Shown: positions 44,283-54,531, counted from the first letter of the stretch. The stretch: 64,000 nucleotides of DNA from Rhodoblastus acidophilus (GCF_900187365.1 NZ_FYDG01000008.1:62001-126000); one strand, 5' to 3'. The notes: a model not told the origin generated them from the sequence alone. A program made the numbers and translations.

Positions 44283-45332
44283 TCAACATATTCTGGGCAA
44301 TTGCTCGCCCGACAACCAGTCGACGATGCGGCCGCCGCCAAACGCGGTGCGCATCTGCACGAAATGATGCGGGTCTTCGACGCAGGCGCCGATGATCGCG
44401 GACTCCTTGCCAAGCGGATGCGCGCGCATCACGCGCAGCAAATCCTGCGCCGCCTCCGGCGCGACGAACGCCAGCAGCTTGCCTTCATTGGCGACGTTGA
44501 GCGGATCGAGGCCGAGGAACTCGCAGGCCGCCGCCACTTCCGCCTTGACCGGCAGCGCGTCCTCCTCGATGCGCAGGCCGATCTTCGACTGGTGCGCGAT
44601 CTCGTTGAGGGTGGCGGCGATTCCGCCGCGGGTGGGATCGCGCAACAATTTCAGGTGCGGGCCGCAGGCCGCGACCATGTCGGCGACGAGACCGTTGAGC
44701 GCGGCGGAATCCGACAGAATCTGCGTCTCGAACGCCAAGTTCTCGCGGCTCGACATGATGGCGACGCCATGGTCGCCGATCGTGCCGGACACCAGGATCA
44801 CGTCGCCGGGCCGCGCCTTGTCGCCGGACAGGTCCAGGCCATCGGGAACCACGCCGATGCCGGCGGTGGAGATGAACACGCCGTCGGCCTTGCCGCGCTC
44901 GACCACCTTGGTGTCGCCGGTGACGATTTTCACGCCGGCCTCGCGCGCCGCCGCGCCCATGCTTTGCGCGATTGTTTGCAAATCGGCGAGCGGAAATCCT
45001 TCCTCCAGAATGAAGCTGGCGGACAGATGCAGCGGGCGGGCGCCGGCCATGGCGAGATCGTTGACCGTGCCATGCACGGCGAGCGAACCGATATCGCCGC
45101 CGGGGAAAAACAGCGGCGACACGACATAGCCGTCGGTGGTCATGGCGAGGCGCCCGGGCGGGACCGAAAACACCGCCTGATCGTTGCCCTGGGCGAGCAG
45201 ATCGTTGGCGAAATTCTCCGCGAAAATTTCGCCGATCAATTGCGCCATGGCGCGGCCGCCGGCGCCATGCGAGAGATCGACGTGACCGTTCCTGATATCG
45301 AGTTTTCTGGCGCGAAGGCGCGGGGCGTTCAT
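44283..45332 (-). CDS. hypE: Hydrogenase maturation protein HypE
   Basis: HypE dehydrates the HypF-derived thiocarboxamide on its C-terminal cysteine to a thiocyanate, the CN source of the active site. The 349-residue PurM-like protein has the SHGAGG start and ATP-binding FFPGGDIGSLAVHGTVNDLAMAGARP, and ends in the required PRIC. The start overlaps hypD in ATGA. Confidence 0.96.
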   Translation of the reverse strand: MNAPRLRARKLDIRNGHVDLSHGAGGRAMAQLIGEIFAENFANDLLAQGNDQAVFSVPPGRLAMTTDGYVVSPLFFPGGDIGSLAVHGTVNDLAMAGARPLHLSASFILEEGFPLADLQTIAQSMGAAAREAGVKIVTGDTKVVERGKADGVFISTAGIGVVPDGLDLSGDKARPGDVILVSGTIGDHGVAIMSSRENLAFETQILSDSAALNGLVADMVAACGPHLKLLRDPTRGGIAATLNEIAHQSKIGLRIEEDALPVKAEVAAACEFLGLDPLNVANEGKLLAFVAPEAAQDLLRVMRAHPLGKESAIIGACVEDPHHFVQMRTAFGGGRIVDWLSGEQLPRIC

Positions 45333-46465
45333 GAGGCCTTCCTGTTCTGAGAGTCGCGGAAGCGGCCATAGGTCCAATGCGCCGCGCAGGAGCCTTCCGA
45401 CGACACCATGCACGAACCCATCGGCGTCTCCGGCGTGCAGACCGTGCCGAACAATTTGCAATCGGTGGGGCGTTTTTCACCGCGCAAAATAGCGCCGCAT
45501 TCGCAGGCGGGATTGTCCTGCGCCGCGACGGTGGTGACGTCGAAAATCTTCTCGGCGTCGAACTCGGAATATTCGGCGCGGATTTTCAGCGCGCTGTCGG
45601 CGACGGCGCCGAGGCCGCGCCACTCGAACGTGTCGCGGATTTCAAACACCTGCGCCACGGTCTGCTGCGCCTTGCGATTGCCCTCCGGCGTGACCGCGCG
45701 AATATATTCGTTCTCCACCATTGCGCGGCCGTCGTTGACCTGCCGCACCAGCATGAGAATGGCTTGGATGACGTCGAGCGGCTCGAAGCCGGCGATCACC
45801 ACCGGCTTCTTGTAGGTCTCGGCGAAATGACCATAGGGCTTGGTTCCGATCAGCACCGACACATGCGCCGGCCCGACGAAACCGTCGAGCGGCACTTTGC
45901 CCGCGCCCTCCGGCGCGCCGACGATGGCCTGGATCGCGGCGGGGGTCAGCACGTGATTGCAAAATACCGAAAAATTCTTCAGGCCGAGTTGCTTCGCCTG
46001 CAGGATCGCCAGCGCCGACGGCGGCGTGGTGGTCTCGAAACCGATGCCGAAGAACACCACGCGGCGAGACGGCTCCTCCTGCGCGATGCGCAACGCATCG
46101 AGCGTGGAATAGACCATGCGAATGTCGGCGCCCGCCGCCTTGGCCTTGGTGAGGCTCATGGCGTCAGAGCCGGGCACACGCATCAGGTCGGCATAGGTGC
46201 ACAGCGTGACGCCCGGCTGCTGCGCCAGCTTGATGGCGTCGTTCATGCGGCCGACCGGCAGCACGCAGACCGGGCAGCCCGGACCGTGGATCATGCGCAC
46301 GTTTTGCGGCAGCAAATCTTCAAGGCCGTAGCGCGCGATGGCGTGGGTGTGGCCGCCGCAGAATTCCATGAAGCGATAGAGATGGTCCGGCCGGACCTCG
46401 CGTGCGATGGTCGCGGCGATGCCGCGCGCGAGCTTGCCGTCGCGATATTCGTCCACATACTTCAT
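45329..46465 (-). CDS. hypD: Hydrogenase maturation protein HypD
   Basis: HypD is the [4Fe-4S] scaffold on which the Fe(CN)2CO unit is built together with HypC. The 378-residue protein has [25 protein letters not shown] and the C-terminal cysteine group CECGAILRG ... CKLFG ... C. It starts within the hypC stop (ATGA) and its stop overlaps hypE. Confidence 0.96.
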   Translation of the reverse strand: MKYVDEYRDGKLARGIAATIAREVRPDHLYRFMEFCGGHTHAIARYGLEDLLPQNVRMIHGPGCPVCVLPVGRMNDAIKLAQQPGVTLCTYADLMRVPGSDAMSLTKAKAAGADIRMVYSTLDALRIAQEEPSRRVVFFGIGFETTTPPSALAILQAKQLGLKNFSVFCNHVLTPAAIQAIVGAPEGAGKVPLDGFVGPAHVSVLIGTKPYGHFAETYKKPVVIAGFEPLDVIQAILMLVRQVNDGRAMVENEYIRAVTPEGNRKAQQTVAQVFEIRDTFEWRGLGAVADSALKIRAEYSEFDAEKIFDVTTVAAQDNPACECGAILRGEKRPTDCKLFGTVCTPETPMGSCMVSSEGSCAAHWTYGRFRDSQNRKAS

Positions 46466-46689
46466 ACGGGCGCTCCCACGCCGGCTTCGGCCAGCAGTTC
46501 GAGCGTCCTTTGCGCCTCCTCGGGATCGAGCCGGCTCAGCGCGTAACCGACATGCAGGATGACGTAATCGCCAACCTGGACATCCTCGACCAGCGCCAGC
46601 GAAATCGCTTTTTGCACGCCGTCGAGGCTGACCTTCGCCATGTCGCCGTCCAGCAGTTCCGTCACCTGGACGGGGATTGCGAGACACAT
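46462..46689 (-). CDS. hypC: Hydrogenase maturation chaperone HypC
   Basis: A 75-residue chaperone beginning MCLAIP, with the Cys2 that contacts HypD and the large-subunit precursor, and the [20 protein letters not shown] segment. Its first 28 bases overlap the end of hypF, and it is coupled to hypD by ATGA. A second HypC-type protein, HupF, is encoded at 53.6 kb. Confidence 0.95.
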   Translation of the reverse strand: MCLAIPVQVTELLDGDMAKVSLDGVQKAISLALVEDVQVGDYVILHVGYALSRLDPEEAQRTLELLAEAGVGAPV

Positions 46690-48932
46690 TTTTTCTCTCC
46701 CTCAAGCTCATTCTTTAGCGCCGCTCGCGCCAACGCCGCCTGTCCAAGCGACAGGCCACCGTCATTGGGCGGCAGTTTGCGCGCCAGCAGCGGCGCGTGA
46801 TTGTTCTCGCGCAAACGCTGCGCGAGACCTTCCGACAGAATCCGGTTCATCATGCAGCCGCCGCCGAGCGCGATTTCTTCGCCGACTTGCGCGAGCGCGC
46901 ACAAAGCTTCCGCGAGGCCCGCGATCAGCGTCCCATGCAGCAATTCGGCGCCCTTGCGCGGGTCAGGGCGCGCGTCGATCAGATGCGCCAGCAGCGGCGT
47001 GAAATCGAGTTTTTGGTCGCGCCAGACATAGCCGCCGGGAAGCGCCTTCGGCTCACGAACCAAAGCCTCCAGCCGCATCGCCGCCTGCCCTTCAAATTCC
47101 TGTTTTTGCGGGAAGCCGAGCAATGCAGCGGCGGCGTCGAACAGGCGCCCGAGACTACTGGTTTGCGGATGCCTGGCGCCGAGCATTTTGGCGACCTGCG
47201 CCGCCTGCGGGACGGCGCTGAAAAAGCCCGCGGCTTCATCGAGCCGGCCCAGCGCCGCGAAGGCCGCAAGCCCCATTCGCCATGGCTCGCGCGCGGCGCG
47301 GTCGCCGCCCCAGAGCGGCAGCGGCGCCAACGCGCCCTCTCGCAAAAAACCGCCGCGACCGTCGAGGCGCAGGACCTCGCCGCCCCAAATGGCGCCGTCG
47401 TCGCCAAGACCGGTTCCGTCGAGCGCGGCGCCAAAAATTTCGGTCTCGCCATGCTCGGCGGCGATGGCGGCTACATGGGCGGCGTGATGCTGGAGACGCA
47501 ACACGGGGAGGCCGAAATTTTCGGCGAAGCGGGTCGAGAGATAGTCGGGGTGAAGGTCGCAGGCGACGACTTCCGGTTGGACGTCGAGCAGACGCAACAG
47601 ATGCGCCGCGCTCTCCTCGTAAAAGCGAAAGGTCTCGGCGTCCGAGAGGTCGCCGATGTGCTGGCAGACGAAGGCTTCGCGCCCTCGCGTCAACGTGAGC
47701 GTCGCCTTCAAATGACCGCCGCAGGCCAGCACGCACGGGCCATCGCCGCCGAGGTCGATCGGTTCGGGAACAAAGCCGCGCGCGCGGCGCAGAAACGCGG
47801 GGGCGCCATCCACGATCTGCATCACGCTGTCGTCGGCGCGCACGACAATGTCGCGGTCGTGCGTGACGATCAGGTCGGCGATTTTTTCCAGCTTGCGCCG
47901 CGCCTCGTCATTGCCGGTGACGAGCGGTTCGCCGCCGGGATTGGCCGAGGTCGCCACCAGAGCGAAATCGCAAGGCGCGTCGCGCTCGGCGCCGGCTGCA
48001 TGGAACAGCAGATGGTGGACCGGCGCATAAGCCAGCATCACGCCAATGCGGCTCATGCCGGGCGCCAAAACCTCGGGCAGGTTCTTGCGCGATTCGACCA
48101 GCACGACCGGATGCGCGGGCGCGCGCAACAACGCTGCTTCCTCGGGCGTCGGCGCGCCAAACAGCGCGAGTGAGGCTTCGTTGGCCAGCATGAGCGCGAA
48201 CGGCTTGGCTTCGCGACCCTTGCGGCGACGCAATTCCGCGACCGTTTCCGCGTTGTGCGCGTCGCAGAGCAAGTGAAAGCCGCCGATCCCTTTGAGCGCG
48301 ACAATTGCGCCCGCGCGCAACGCCGCAACGATTTCTTGCGGCGCATGCGTCAGGCGCGGTCCGCAGGTTGGGCAGGCGATGGGTTCGGCGTGGAAGCGAC
48401 GATTGGTCGGATCGGCGTAATCCTGTGCGCAATCCGCACACATCGGAAAGCGCGCCATCGAGGTCTGCGCGCGATCATACGGCAGCGCGCGGGTCAGCGT
48501 GTAGCGCGGGCCGCAATGCGTGCAGTTCACGAAGGGGTAGAGATGAAACCGGCTCGACGGATCGAACAGGTCGTCGAGGCATTTTTCGCAAGTTGCGGCG
48601 TCGGCGGGAATGCGGGTCTGCGCCTTGCCCCGCCGCGTGGTTTCTATTTGAAAACCAGCATCGCCGCGCGGCGCGATCTCCTCGCATTCGCAACTGTCGA
48701 GGCGCGCCAAAGGCGGCAGTTCCGCCCGCAGCGCGCTGACGAAATCCCGGGTGAAACCTTCGACTTCGATCAGCACGCCTTCGGCGTCGTTGCGCACGAA
48801 GCCGGACAGGTGAAACCGCAGCGCCAGCCCGTGCACGAAGGGCCGCATGCCCACGCCCTGAACCGCGCCGCGCAGGCGCAGACGCAGGCGCGTCGCCGTC
48901 TCCTTTGCTGGGACGACGGCGGCGCGCATCAT
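46662..48932 (-). CDS. hypF: Carbamoyltransferase HypF
   Basis: HypF transfers the carbamoyl group from carbamoyl phosphate to HypE. The 756-residue protein has an acylphosphatase domain ([14 protein letters not shown] near residue 25), two zinc-finger pairs ([33 protein letters not shown]), a YrdC-like domain ([14 protein letters not shown]) and a C-terminal Kae1-like domain ([32 protein letters not shown]). It starts within the hypB stop (ATGATG). Confidence 0.96.
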   Translation of the reverse strand: MMRAAVVPAKETATRLRLRLRGAVQGVGMRPFVHGLALRFHLSGFVRNDAEGVLIEVEGFTRDFVSALRAELPPLARLDSCECEEIAPRGDAGFQIETTRRGKAQTRIPADAATCEKCLDDLFDPSSRFHLYPFVNCTHCGPRYTLTRALPYDRAQTSMARFPMCADCAQDYADPTNRRFHAEPIACPTCGPRLTHAPQEIVAALRAGAIVALKGIGGFHLLCDAHNAETVAELRRRKGREAKPFALMLANEASLALFGAPTPEEAALLRAPAHPVVLVESRKNLPEVLAPGMSRIGVMLAYAPVHHLLFHAAGAERDAPCDFALVATSANPGGEPLVTGNDEARRKLEKIADLIVTHDRDIVVRADDSVMQIVDGAPAFLRRARGFVPEPIDLGGDGPCVLACGGHLKATLTLTRGREAFVCQHIGDLSDAETFRFYEESAAHLLRLLDVQPEVVACDLHPDYLSTRFAENFGLPVLRLQHHAAHVAAIAAEHGETEIFGAALDGTGLGDDGAIWGGEVLRLDGRGGFLREGALAPLPLWGGDRAAREPWRMGLAAFAALGRLDEAAGFFSAVPQAAQVAKMLGARHPQTSSLGRLFDAAAALLGFPQKQEFEGQAAMRLEALVREPKALPGGYVWRDQKLDFTPLLAHLIDARPDPRKGAELLHGTLIAGLAEALCALAQVGEEIALGGGCMMNRILSEGLAQRLRENNHAPLLARKLPPNDGGLSLGQAALARAALKNELEGEKKCVSQSPSR

Positions 48933-49840
48933 CCCTTCCTTGCCAGCGCCGCGCGCGCTTCAATCCAGGCGTAGAAGCTCGACAACCCCTCCCCCGTTCG
49001 CGCTGATACCACCAGGGTTTGCAGGCGCGGATTGACGCGCAGCGCATGGGCGAGGCAGGCGCCGACGTCGAAATCGAGATGCGGCAGCAAATCCGACTTG
49101 TTGAGGATCATCAGATCGGCGGCGGCGAACATGTCGGGATATTTCGCCGGCTTGTCCTCGCCCTCGGTGGTGGACAGCAGCACCACCTTATGCGCCTCGC
49201 CGAGATCGAAGGCGGCGGGGCAAACGAGATTGCCGACATTCTCGATGAACAGAAGCGAATTGTCTGCGACGTCGAGGTTTTCCAGCGCATGGCCGACCAT
49301 GTGGGCGTCGAGATGGCATCCCTTGCCGGTGTTGACCTGCAGCGCCTTGGCGCCGGTGGCGCGGATGCGCTCGGCGTCGTTGGAGGTCTGCTGGTCGCCC
49401 TCGATCACGGCGATGGAAAACTTGTCCTTGAGGTCGGCGATGGTCCGCACCAGCAGCGAAGTTTTGCCGGAGCCGGGGCTCGACACGAAATTCAACGCCA
49501 GCACGCCTTTTTGCGCAAACGCCACGCGGTTGGCGTTGGCGTAGGAATTGTTCTTGCCCAAAATGTCGCGTTCGATCTGGACGATGCGATCCTGGCTCAG
49601 GCCGGGGACATGCACGCCCGCGAGTCCCGCGCCGTAGTCGTGGCTGTGGGTGTGATCGTGGTCGTGATGATGATGGCCCTGATCATGATCGTGATCATGG
49701 CTGTGGCCGTGCGCGTGATCGTGATCATGCGTGTGCTCATGCCCGCCATGCTCATGCGCATGGCCGTGGGAATGGCTGTGCTTGTGCTCGTGTTTTTCGC
49801 CTTCGACGCTGGCCGTTCCGCATCCGCAAACCGTGCACAT
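48929..49840 (-). CDS. hypB: Nickel-inserting GTPase HypB with histidine-rich domain
   Basis: HypB delivers nickel to the hydrogenase large subunit in a GTP-dependent way. The 303-residue protein starts with the high-affinity nickel motif MCTVCGCG, followed by a histidine-rich region (about 18-68) with 26 histidines that can store nickel. The GTPase domain has [11 protein letters not shown], the [11 protein letters not shown] switch region, ENVGNLVCP and NKSDLL. Its ATG overlaps the hypA TGA by one base. Confidence 0.96.
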   Translation of the reverse strand: MCTVCGCGTASVEGEKHEHKHSHSHGHAHEHGGHEHTHDHDHAHGHSHDHDHDQGHHHHDHDHTHSHDYGAGLAGVHVPGLSQDRIVQIERDILGKNNSYANANRVAFAQKGVLALNFVSSPGSGKTSLLVRTIADLKDKFSIAVIEGDQQTSNDAERIRATGAKALQVNTGKGCHLDAHMVGHALENLDVADNSLLFIENVGNLVCPAAFDLGEAHKVVLLSTTEGEDKPAKYPDMFAAADLMILNKSDLLPHLDFDVGACLAHALRVNPRLQTLVVSARTGEGLSSFYAWIEARAALARKG

Positions 49841-50181
49841 CACTCCACCTCCAGTTCCTTCACGCGCATCTCGTCGCCCGAGGTCATCTGCACGTGATAT
49901 TGACCACATTCGGGGCATTGGCCGAAGCGTTCGCCCAGCGCCACCGTCTTTGCGCAATCGAGGCACCAGCCCGCGCCCCGCGTCCGCACGATTTCCAGTT
50001 TGGCGCCCTCGGCCAACGTGCCGCGCGCGACCACGTCGAAGCAGAACAGCATCGCCTCCGGCTCGACGCCCGAGAGTGCGCCAATCTCCAGCCACACGGT
50101 TTTCACCTTGGCGAAACCCTGCTTGCGGCCTTCCTCGACCAGAATCTCCACCACGCCCTCGGTGAGCGACATTTCATGCAT
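49840..50181 (-). CDS. hypA: Nickel metallochaperone HypA
   Basis: A 113-residue protein with the nickel-binding MHEMSLTE N terminus (His2) and a structural zinc site CLDCAKTV ... CPECG. It works with HypB. ATG 50181 is preferred because it keeps His2; it overlaps the hupK stop by eight bases. Confidence 0.95.
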   Translation of the reverse strand: MHEMSLTEGVVEILVEEGRKQGFAKVKTVWLEIGALSGVEPEAMLFCFDVVARGTLAEGAKLEIVRTRGAGWCLDCAKTVALGERFGQCPECGQYHVQMTSGDEMRVKELEVE

Positions 50182-51133
50182 GCGGCAATTCCAGAATTTC
50201 AGCCTCGGCCTTGATGCAGGGATCGAACGCGAAGGCGAGGCGCTCGACGCGGCGCTTGGCGTCGGCGCCCGCGCCAATGCGCGCCCCGGCGATCAGGCGC
50301 GCGAACGGGCCGTCCGGATGAAAATTCCATTCCGTCGGGGCGACCATGCGATAGTCGGAAATGCGCCCGGACGCGTCGAGCTTGCAGGCGTGATAGAGGC
50401 GGCCCCGCGCCGAATCCACCGCCGCATAGCCGGCGCCGCGCGACACCAAATCCGGAGCCGCGCCGCCGTCGCACAGGTTTGTCATCGCCGCGACGGTGTC
50501 GAGCATTTCGGCCCGGCGCGCCGTCACGCGCGCGGCGAGTCCGCCATGCGCCAGACCGCGCCGCGCCGCGATTCCGGTTTCGACGCGTCGGCCCGGCAGC
50601 GCCGGCGCGCGGCAGAAAGTCCGGTCGGACCAAAGCGCGTCGATCACCAAAACATCGTCGTCCGGCGTCAGAAAATCGGCGCGGCGCGGGGAGAGCCGCA
50701 TCGCGTCGTCATCCTCCGCCGCCTCCGCGTGCTGGCGCGCGAAAAACGGCGCGAGGCGCGCGAGGGCGTCGCGCAGCGCCGCCGCGTCCGGAGCGCGCCG
50801 CAGCAGCGACAGGGCGTCGCGCAGCGTCGCGATGTCGTCGGGCGCCGGCGCCGCGCCCGGCCAGTCGAGCAGACTGGCGCGCAAAAGTTCTGTGAGTTTT
50901 TCGCACAGGAGCGCGAGGGTCTCGTTGGGCTGGGACGGCAAGCCGGTCGCGGCGCGCGTCGCGATGGATTGCGCGCTCGGGCAGAGCGAGAACAATCGGC
51001 TGGCCAGAACCGCCGCCTCCTCGGGCGTGCGGCCGATGAAAACCGCGCTGGGATCGACGCGCGGCGAGTCGATTTCGACGGCGACGGCCAAGCCGTCTCG
51101 CGCATGAACTTTTATGCGCAGCGCGCCGCTCAT
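50174..51133 (-). CDS. hupK: Hydrogenase accessory protein HupK
   Basis: HupK is a large-subunit-like protein needed for oxygen-tolerant uptake hydrogenase assembly, proposed as a scaffold. The 319-residue protein keeps remnants of the HupL fold: GRTPEEAAVLASRLFSLCPSAQ near residue 33, TEWNFHPDGPFARLI and a C-terminal DPCIKAEAEI where the large subunit has DPCxxC. The second cysteine is missing, so it cannot hold a NiFe site. It is coupled to hupJ by ATGA. Confidence 0.9.
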   Translation of the reverse strand: MSGALRIKVHARDGLAVAVEIDSPRVDPSAVFIGRTPEEAAVLASRLFSLCPSAQSIATRAATGLPSQPNETLALLCEKLTELLRASLLDWPGAAPAPDDIATLRDALSLLRRAPDAAALRDALARLAPFFARQHAEAAEDDDAMRLSPRRADFLTPDDDVLVIDALWSDRTFCRAPALPGRRVETGIAARRGLAHGGLAARVTARRAEMLDTVAAMTNLCDGGAAPDLVSRGAGYAAVDSARGRLYHACKLDASGRISDYRMVAPTEWNFHPDGPFARLIAGARIGAGADAKRRVERLAFAFDPCIKAEAEILELPHA

Positions 51134-51648
51134 CCGCGCCGCCCCAATCGGAAAAAGGAGCGACGGTCCATCGCCACCTTTTCCTGACTGGCGGGCGCCG
51201 GTTCGGGCGGAGGCGGCGGCGCGGGCGTTGCGGCCTGGGGCGGCTTCATCAGCGCGTCCATCGCCGCTTCCGCCGTCGCCAGCGCCGCCGCGTGATCGAC
51301 GAAATCCTGCATCGGCGAGAACAGCGAGGCGAACAGCAGCCGGTCGAAACCGTCGAGGTCGGTGGCGAGAAAATCCACGTATCCCGCCGGCAGCGCCAAA
51401 GTGCGGGTGGCGCCTGGCTGCGTCTCGACTTTTGGCGCGCCCGCGCGCGGGGCCGCGCAAATGTTCATGAACCACGGCGTCAGCACGATGCCGAGATGGA
51501 AATCGCCGTAGGGGCGAAATCCGACGCAGGCCACCGACAAAGCGGGGTTGCAGATCGGCATGTCCTTCATGCAGCGATCGTAAAGCTCACGGAAATGCTC
51601 TTCGAGCCACGCCGCCAGTTCCAACGAGGCCGGGTCAGTCTCAGTCAT
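51130..51648 (-). CDS. hupJ: Hydrogenase assembly chaperone HupJ (HybE family)
   Basis: A 172-residue HybE/HupJ-type chaperone. The conserved core runs from FRELYDRCMKDMPICNPALSVACVGFRPYGDFHLGIVLTPWFMN to LPAGYVDFLATDLDGFDRLLFASLFSPM. A proline-rich linker and a basic tail (DRRSFFRLGRRG) follow. ATG 51648 overlaps the end of hupI by eight bases; the longer frame upstream is a shadow. Confidence 0.9.
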   Translation of the reverse strand: MTETDPASLELAAWLEEHFRELYDRCMKDMPICNPALSVACVGFRPYGDFHLGIVLTPWFMNICAAPRAGAPKVETQPGATRTLALPAGYVDFLATDLDGFDRLLFASLFSPMQDFVDHAAALATAEAAMDALMKPPQAATPAPPPPPEPAPASQEKVAMDRRSFFRLGRRG

Positions 51649-51865
51649 GTTTGTCGAGCCGCAGGAAACGCGATTGCGCCGCGTCGCAATTGGGGCAGCG
51701 CCAATCCTCCGGCAAGGCCGAAAACGGCGTGCTCGGCGCGATCTGCCAGACCGGATCGCCCTCGGCGGGATCGTAGACATGCCAGCACACGCCACATTCC
51801 ATCTTGGCGTCGTCGTCGCCGGTGGGCTTGCCGAATTGCTCGAAAGACGAGTCTGTCGCGCTCAC
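51641..51865 (-). CDS. hupI: Rubredoxin-like protein HupI
   Basis: A 74-residue rubredoxin with the iron site CGVC ... CPNC and the usual aromatic and proline residues (YDPAEGDPVWQIAPSTPFSALPEDWRCP). It supports hydrogenase assembly under oxygen. The GTG start overlaps the hupH stop in GTGA. Confidence 0.93.
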   Translation of the reverse strand: MSATDSSFEQFGKPTGDDDAKMECGVCWHVYDPAEGDPVWQIAPSTPFSALPEDWRCPNCDAAQSRFLRLDKHD

Positions 51866-52710
51866 GAAAAATACGCCTCCTCGATCTCGCGCAGCCGCTC
51901 GGCGCTGTCGACAAAATCCTCGTCGGCGGCGCAGGCGGCCGCCGGCGGCGCGCCGATTTCCAGCGTATCCAGCACGATCTCGTCGGAGGCGTTGAAATAT
52001 TGCACCGACCAGACATGCCTGGCGCCGGTCGAGTGGACGCGGCAGGCGCCATAGCCTTTGGAGATCAGCTTGACCGAGCCGGGTCCGAGCGTCTGCTGCA
52101 GAAAGCTCATGTCCACCGGATTCATCGGCAGCAGCGAGAAGGTGACGGTGTGGGTCTCGTCGCCCTCCTTCCACGCGTCCGAACGCGCGGCGATTTCCTG
52201 CAGCAGCGGCATCACGTTCATCGCGCCTTCGGGCGGCGCGGAGATGGTCAGCGGCCGGCAATTGGCGAGCGCCGCGCGACGGGCGATTTCCGGCAGCGCC
52301 GAGACTTCGAGATAATCCGCGAACAATTTGCCCGCGCCATCGGTGAAGCGCACGCGCCACAGGCCGGCCATGCTGGCCTCCTGCACTTGCGCCGTCACGC
52401 CGTCGGGCGTCGCCGCGAGCCCGCCGACCTCGCCTTCGCCGATGGCTTCGGAGAGCAGGCGCTTTTCGTCGTCGGAAAATTCGGTCAGGTCGAACAGCTG
52501 GCCTGGCGCCGACGCCTTCTGGCTTTCCAGCGCGGCGACGATTTTCGGCAGCATGTCGCGCACGCGCGGGCAGGCTTTGGCCAGCGCCTCGCCCTCGCCG
52601 GTGGCGAGCAGGGAAATGCGGCGGGCCTGCGGCGCGTCGTCCACGCCGATCGGCAACAGCGTCATGGCTTCGTCGGCGCCTTCGGGCGCAACCCAGAATC
52701 CTGCTTTCAT
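51862..52710 (-). CDS. hupH: Hydrogenase expression/maturation protein HupH
   Basis: A 282-residue HupH/HyaF-type accessory protein. Typical segments are MTLLPIG near the N terminus, ETHTVTFSLLPMNPVDMSFLQQTLGPGSVKLISKGYGACRVHST and VWSVQYFNASDEIVLDTLEIG. The family helps mature the small subunit. It follows hupG after 72 bases and is coupled to hupI by GTGA. Confidence 0.93.
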   Translation of the reverse strand: MKAGFWVAPEGADEAMTLLPIGVDDAPQARRISLLATGEGEALAKACPRVRDMLPKIVAALESQKASAPGQLFDLTEFSDDEKRLLSEAIGEGEVGGLAATPDGVTAQVQEASMAGLWRVRFTDGAGKLFADYLEVSALPEIARRAALANCRPLTISAPPEGAMNVMPLLQEIAARSDAWKEGDETHTVTFSLLPMNPVDMSFLQQTLGPGSVKLISKGYGACRVHSTGARHVWSVQYFNASDEIVLDTLEIGAPPAAACAADEDFVDSAERLREIEEAYFS

Positions 52711-52782
52711 CTTAATGTCCCCATGGCGTGTTCGGGCGAAGCGGCGCGCGCCTCGCGGGAGCGATCGGCTGCAAACGGCAAA

Positions 52783-53211
52783 CTAGCGCACGAAAGCGAA
52801 TTCGGTTTTCGGACCCTGCGCCGCGACCAGAACCGGCGCGTCGGGCGAAAGCGCGGCGGCGATCTTTTCGCGATAATCCGCCCAGTCGAGGATTTTCGGC
52901 AGCACGGCGACCGGCTGGCCGCCGCGGGTCACGACGACGGAGGGGAAAACGAACACCTGAAAGCGGGATTTCAATTTGGCTTCGGCTTCGGGCGCGACCA
53001 GCGCGCCCTGCACATGACCGGCGAACGCCTTCAGCAATTCGGGAAACAGCACGGCGACATCCGACGTCTCCGGGCGGGGCGCCCCGACGCCCGAAAAGAA
53101 CAGCAGCGCGTGAGGGCGCGCGGCGCCTGCGAAGAACGCGTCGATGCTCGCGTCATCGACGACAGGCACGCCGTGACGCTCGACAAGCGCCTGCAGCAGC
53201 GGATGATCCAT
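52783..53211 (-). CDS. hupG: Hydrogenase small-subunit chaperone HupG (HyaE family)
   Basis: A 142-residue thioredoxin-fold protein of the HupG/HyaE family, which binds the Tat signal of the small subunit. It lacks a CxxC, as is usual. FPSVVVTRGGQPVAVLPKILDW is the conserved C-terminal strand region. It is the first gene after a 365-base gap carrying an FNR/FixK box, so it probably starts the second transcript of the cluster. Confidence 0.88.
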   Translation of the reverse strand: MDHPLLQALVERHGVPVVDDASIDAFFAGAARPHALLFFSGVGAPRPETSDVAVLFPELLKAFAGHVQGALVAPEAEAKLKSRFQVFVFPSVVVTRGGQPVAVLPKILDWADYREKIAAALSPDAPVLVAAQGPKTEFAFVR

Positions 53212-53576
53212 GCGTGTTTCCTCTGTTTTACTCGGCGTCCGCGAGCCGCTTGCGCGGCGGTTCTTTGCGTCGTCGGACGAGAGCCTTGGAAGCGAAGCTT
53301 ACAGAAACAGAAACATTCTTTCCAGTCGAAATGGCATGCGGAGATGAATTATTTTTGATCCAGATCAACATGGCGTCGCGAAAGACCCGAAGTCGACGCG
53401 TCGTTAATGCGCGCGGAGCGAAGCAATCCCGGACTGTTGCAAGCGGCGAATGATGCACGCTTGCCTTCCCGGCCTGTCAGTTCGCTTGCGAGAAGCCTGG
53501 ATTGCTTCGCTTGGCGCGCAATCACGACTTGAGGAGGCGGGCCTATACTGTCAGCAGCGTCTCTCGTTTGGCGGCC
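53212..53576. other. Regulatory gap between hupF and hupG
   Basis: This 365-base stretch interrupts an otherwise tightly packed cluster. A small reading frame across it (53228-53458) has no recognisable protein character. The visible signal is the FNR/FixK box at 53355-53368. hupE, which occupies this relative position in many rhizobial clusters, is absent. Confidence 0.75.
53355..53368 (-). promoter_or_regulatory. FNR/FixK-type box upstream of hupG
   Basis: TTGATCCAGATCAA is a perfect TTGAT-N4-ATCAA palindrome. Its centre lies about 150 bases before the hupG ATG; a class II activated start would fall near 53320, giving a leader of about 110 bases. It predicts microaerobic or anaerobic activation of hupGHIJK-hypABFCDE. 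Confidence 0.75.
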
Positions 53577-53867
53577 TCAGCGCAGGTGTTCCGGCAATTG
53601 CGGCTCGCGGTCGATCAGATCGGCGAAGGCGGATTCGAAATCCTCGCCGCGCATCGCCGCTTCCAGCCCGACCAGCGCCCGGTCGATCAGCGTGGCTTCT
53701 TCATCGTCCAGCACGCGGACAGCGCTGTCGATATGCACCAGGACTTTGGCGCCGGCCGGCTGTGGGCCAAGCAGCAACACGGACACGCGGCGCCGCTCGT
53801 CGCCGCGCGCGCATAGCGCGGTGACGTCGTCGCCCTCGATCACGGTCATCGGCACGCCAAGGCACAT
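53577..53867 (-). CDS. hupF: HypC/HupF-type hydrogenase chaperone
   Basis: A 96-residue HypC paralogue beginning MCLGVP, with VLVHIDSAVRVLDDEEA. HupF protects the large subunit under oxygen in Rhizobium and related bacteria. It is longer than HypC at the C terminus. It lies 95 bases after hupD and ends the hupSLCDF segment. Confidence 0.93.
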   Translation of the reverse strand: MCLGVPMTVIEGDDVTALCARGDERRRVSVLLLGPQPAGAKVLVHIDSAVRVLDDEEATLIDRALVGLEAAMRGEDFESAFADLIDREPQLPEHLR

Positions 53868-53962
53868 GGGTCGCGTTTTCCTGCGGATTGAGAAAGGGAC
53901 GACGCGGCAGGAACGCCGCGCCGCCAGTGTCGGCCGCCTGGGAGAGGGTGCGGCCTGTGTCG

Positions 53963-54529
53963 TTACGCCGCCGCCATCGGCTTTTCATAGCTGGCGTGGT
54001 CGATGTCGTTGGCCAGCAACGGCTCGACCTGTTCGCCCGGTTCGCGGCGGGCGCAGGGCGCGCCCCATTGCGCCAGAATGGTCGCGGCCAGATCGGCGGC
54101 GCGCGTCAACTGGTCGCGCACCGGATGCGTGAGCGGGCCGCCCCAGTTTTCCAGATCCTCAGGCTGGCAGCCGATCAGCGCCAGCTTTTCCGGATAGTCG
54201 CCCATCAGGTCGGCGGCCGACAGCACTTCCTGAAAGCCGGTCTGGTGCAGGCTCATCTTTTTCGCGCCGGTGAATTTCGGCACTTCGTCGTCTTCGACCA
54301 GTTTGAGCGTTCCCGGCTCCAGGCCGTAGTCGATGGCGTCGAACACCAGCAGATGGTCCGCCTCCTGCACGAATTGCACGAGGTAGAGGCCCTGCGTGCC
54401 GCCATCGAGCAGGCTGACGTTTTCGGGAACGCGATAGAGGCGGTGGAACGCCTCCAGCGCGCGCACCCCAAAACCTTCATCGGCCCACAAAATATTGCCG
54501 ATGCCGAGGATGAGGATTTTCTTCGTCAT
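53963..54529 (-). CDS. hupD: Hydrogenase maturation endopeptidase HupD
   Basis: HupD removes the C-terminal peptide of HupL after nickel insertion. The 188-residue peptidase has GIGNILWADEGFGVRALEAF (metal-ligand Glu), VFDAIDYG (Asp) and SLHQTGFQEVL (His), the three nickel ligands of the HybD fold. It starts three bases after the hupC stop. Confidence 0.94.
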   Translation of the reverse strand: MTKKILILGIGNILWADEGFGVRALEAFHRLYRVPENVSLLDGGTQGLYLVQFVQEADHLLVFDAIDYGLEPGTLKLVEDDEVPKFTGAKKMSLHQTGFQEVLSAADLMGDYPEKLALIGCQPEDLENWGGPLTHPVRDQLTRAADLAATILAQWGAPCARREPGEQVEPLLANDIDHASYEKPMAAA

Positions 54530-54531
54530 GG

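Noticed and set aside
53228-53458. 76-codon frame in the hupF-hupG gap
   Set aside because: Composition looks random, and it lies over the FNR/FixK box and AT-richer regulatory DNA; no ribosome site or family.
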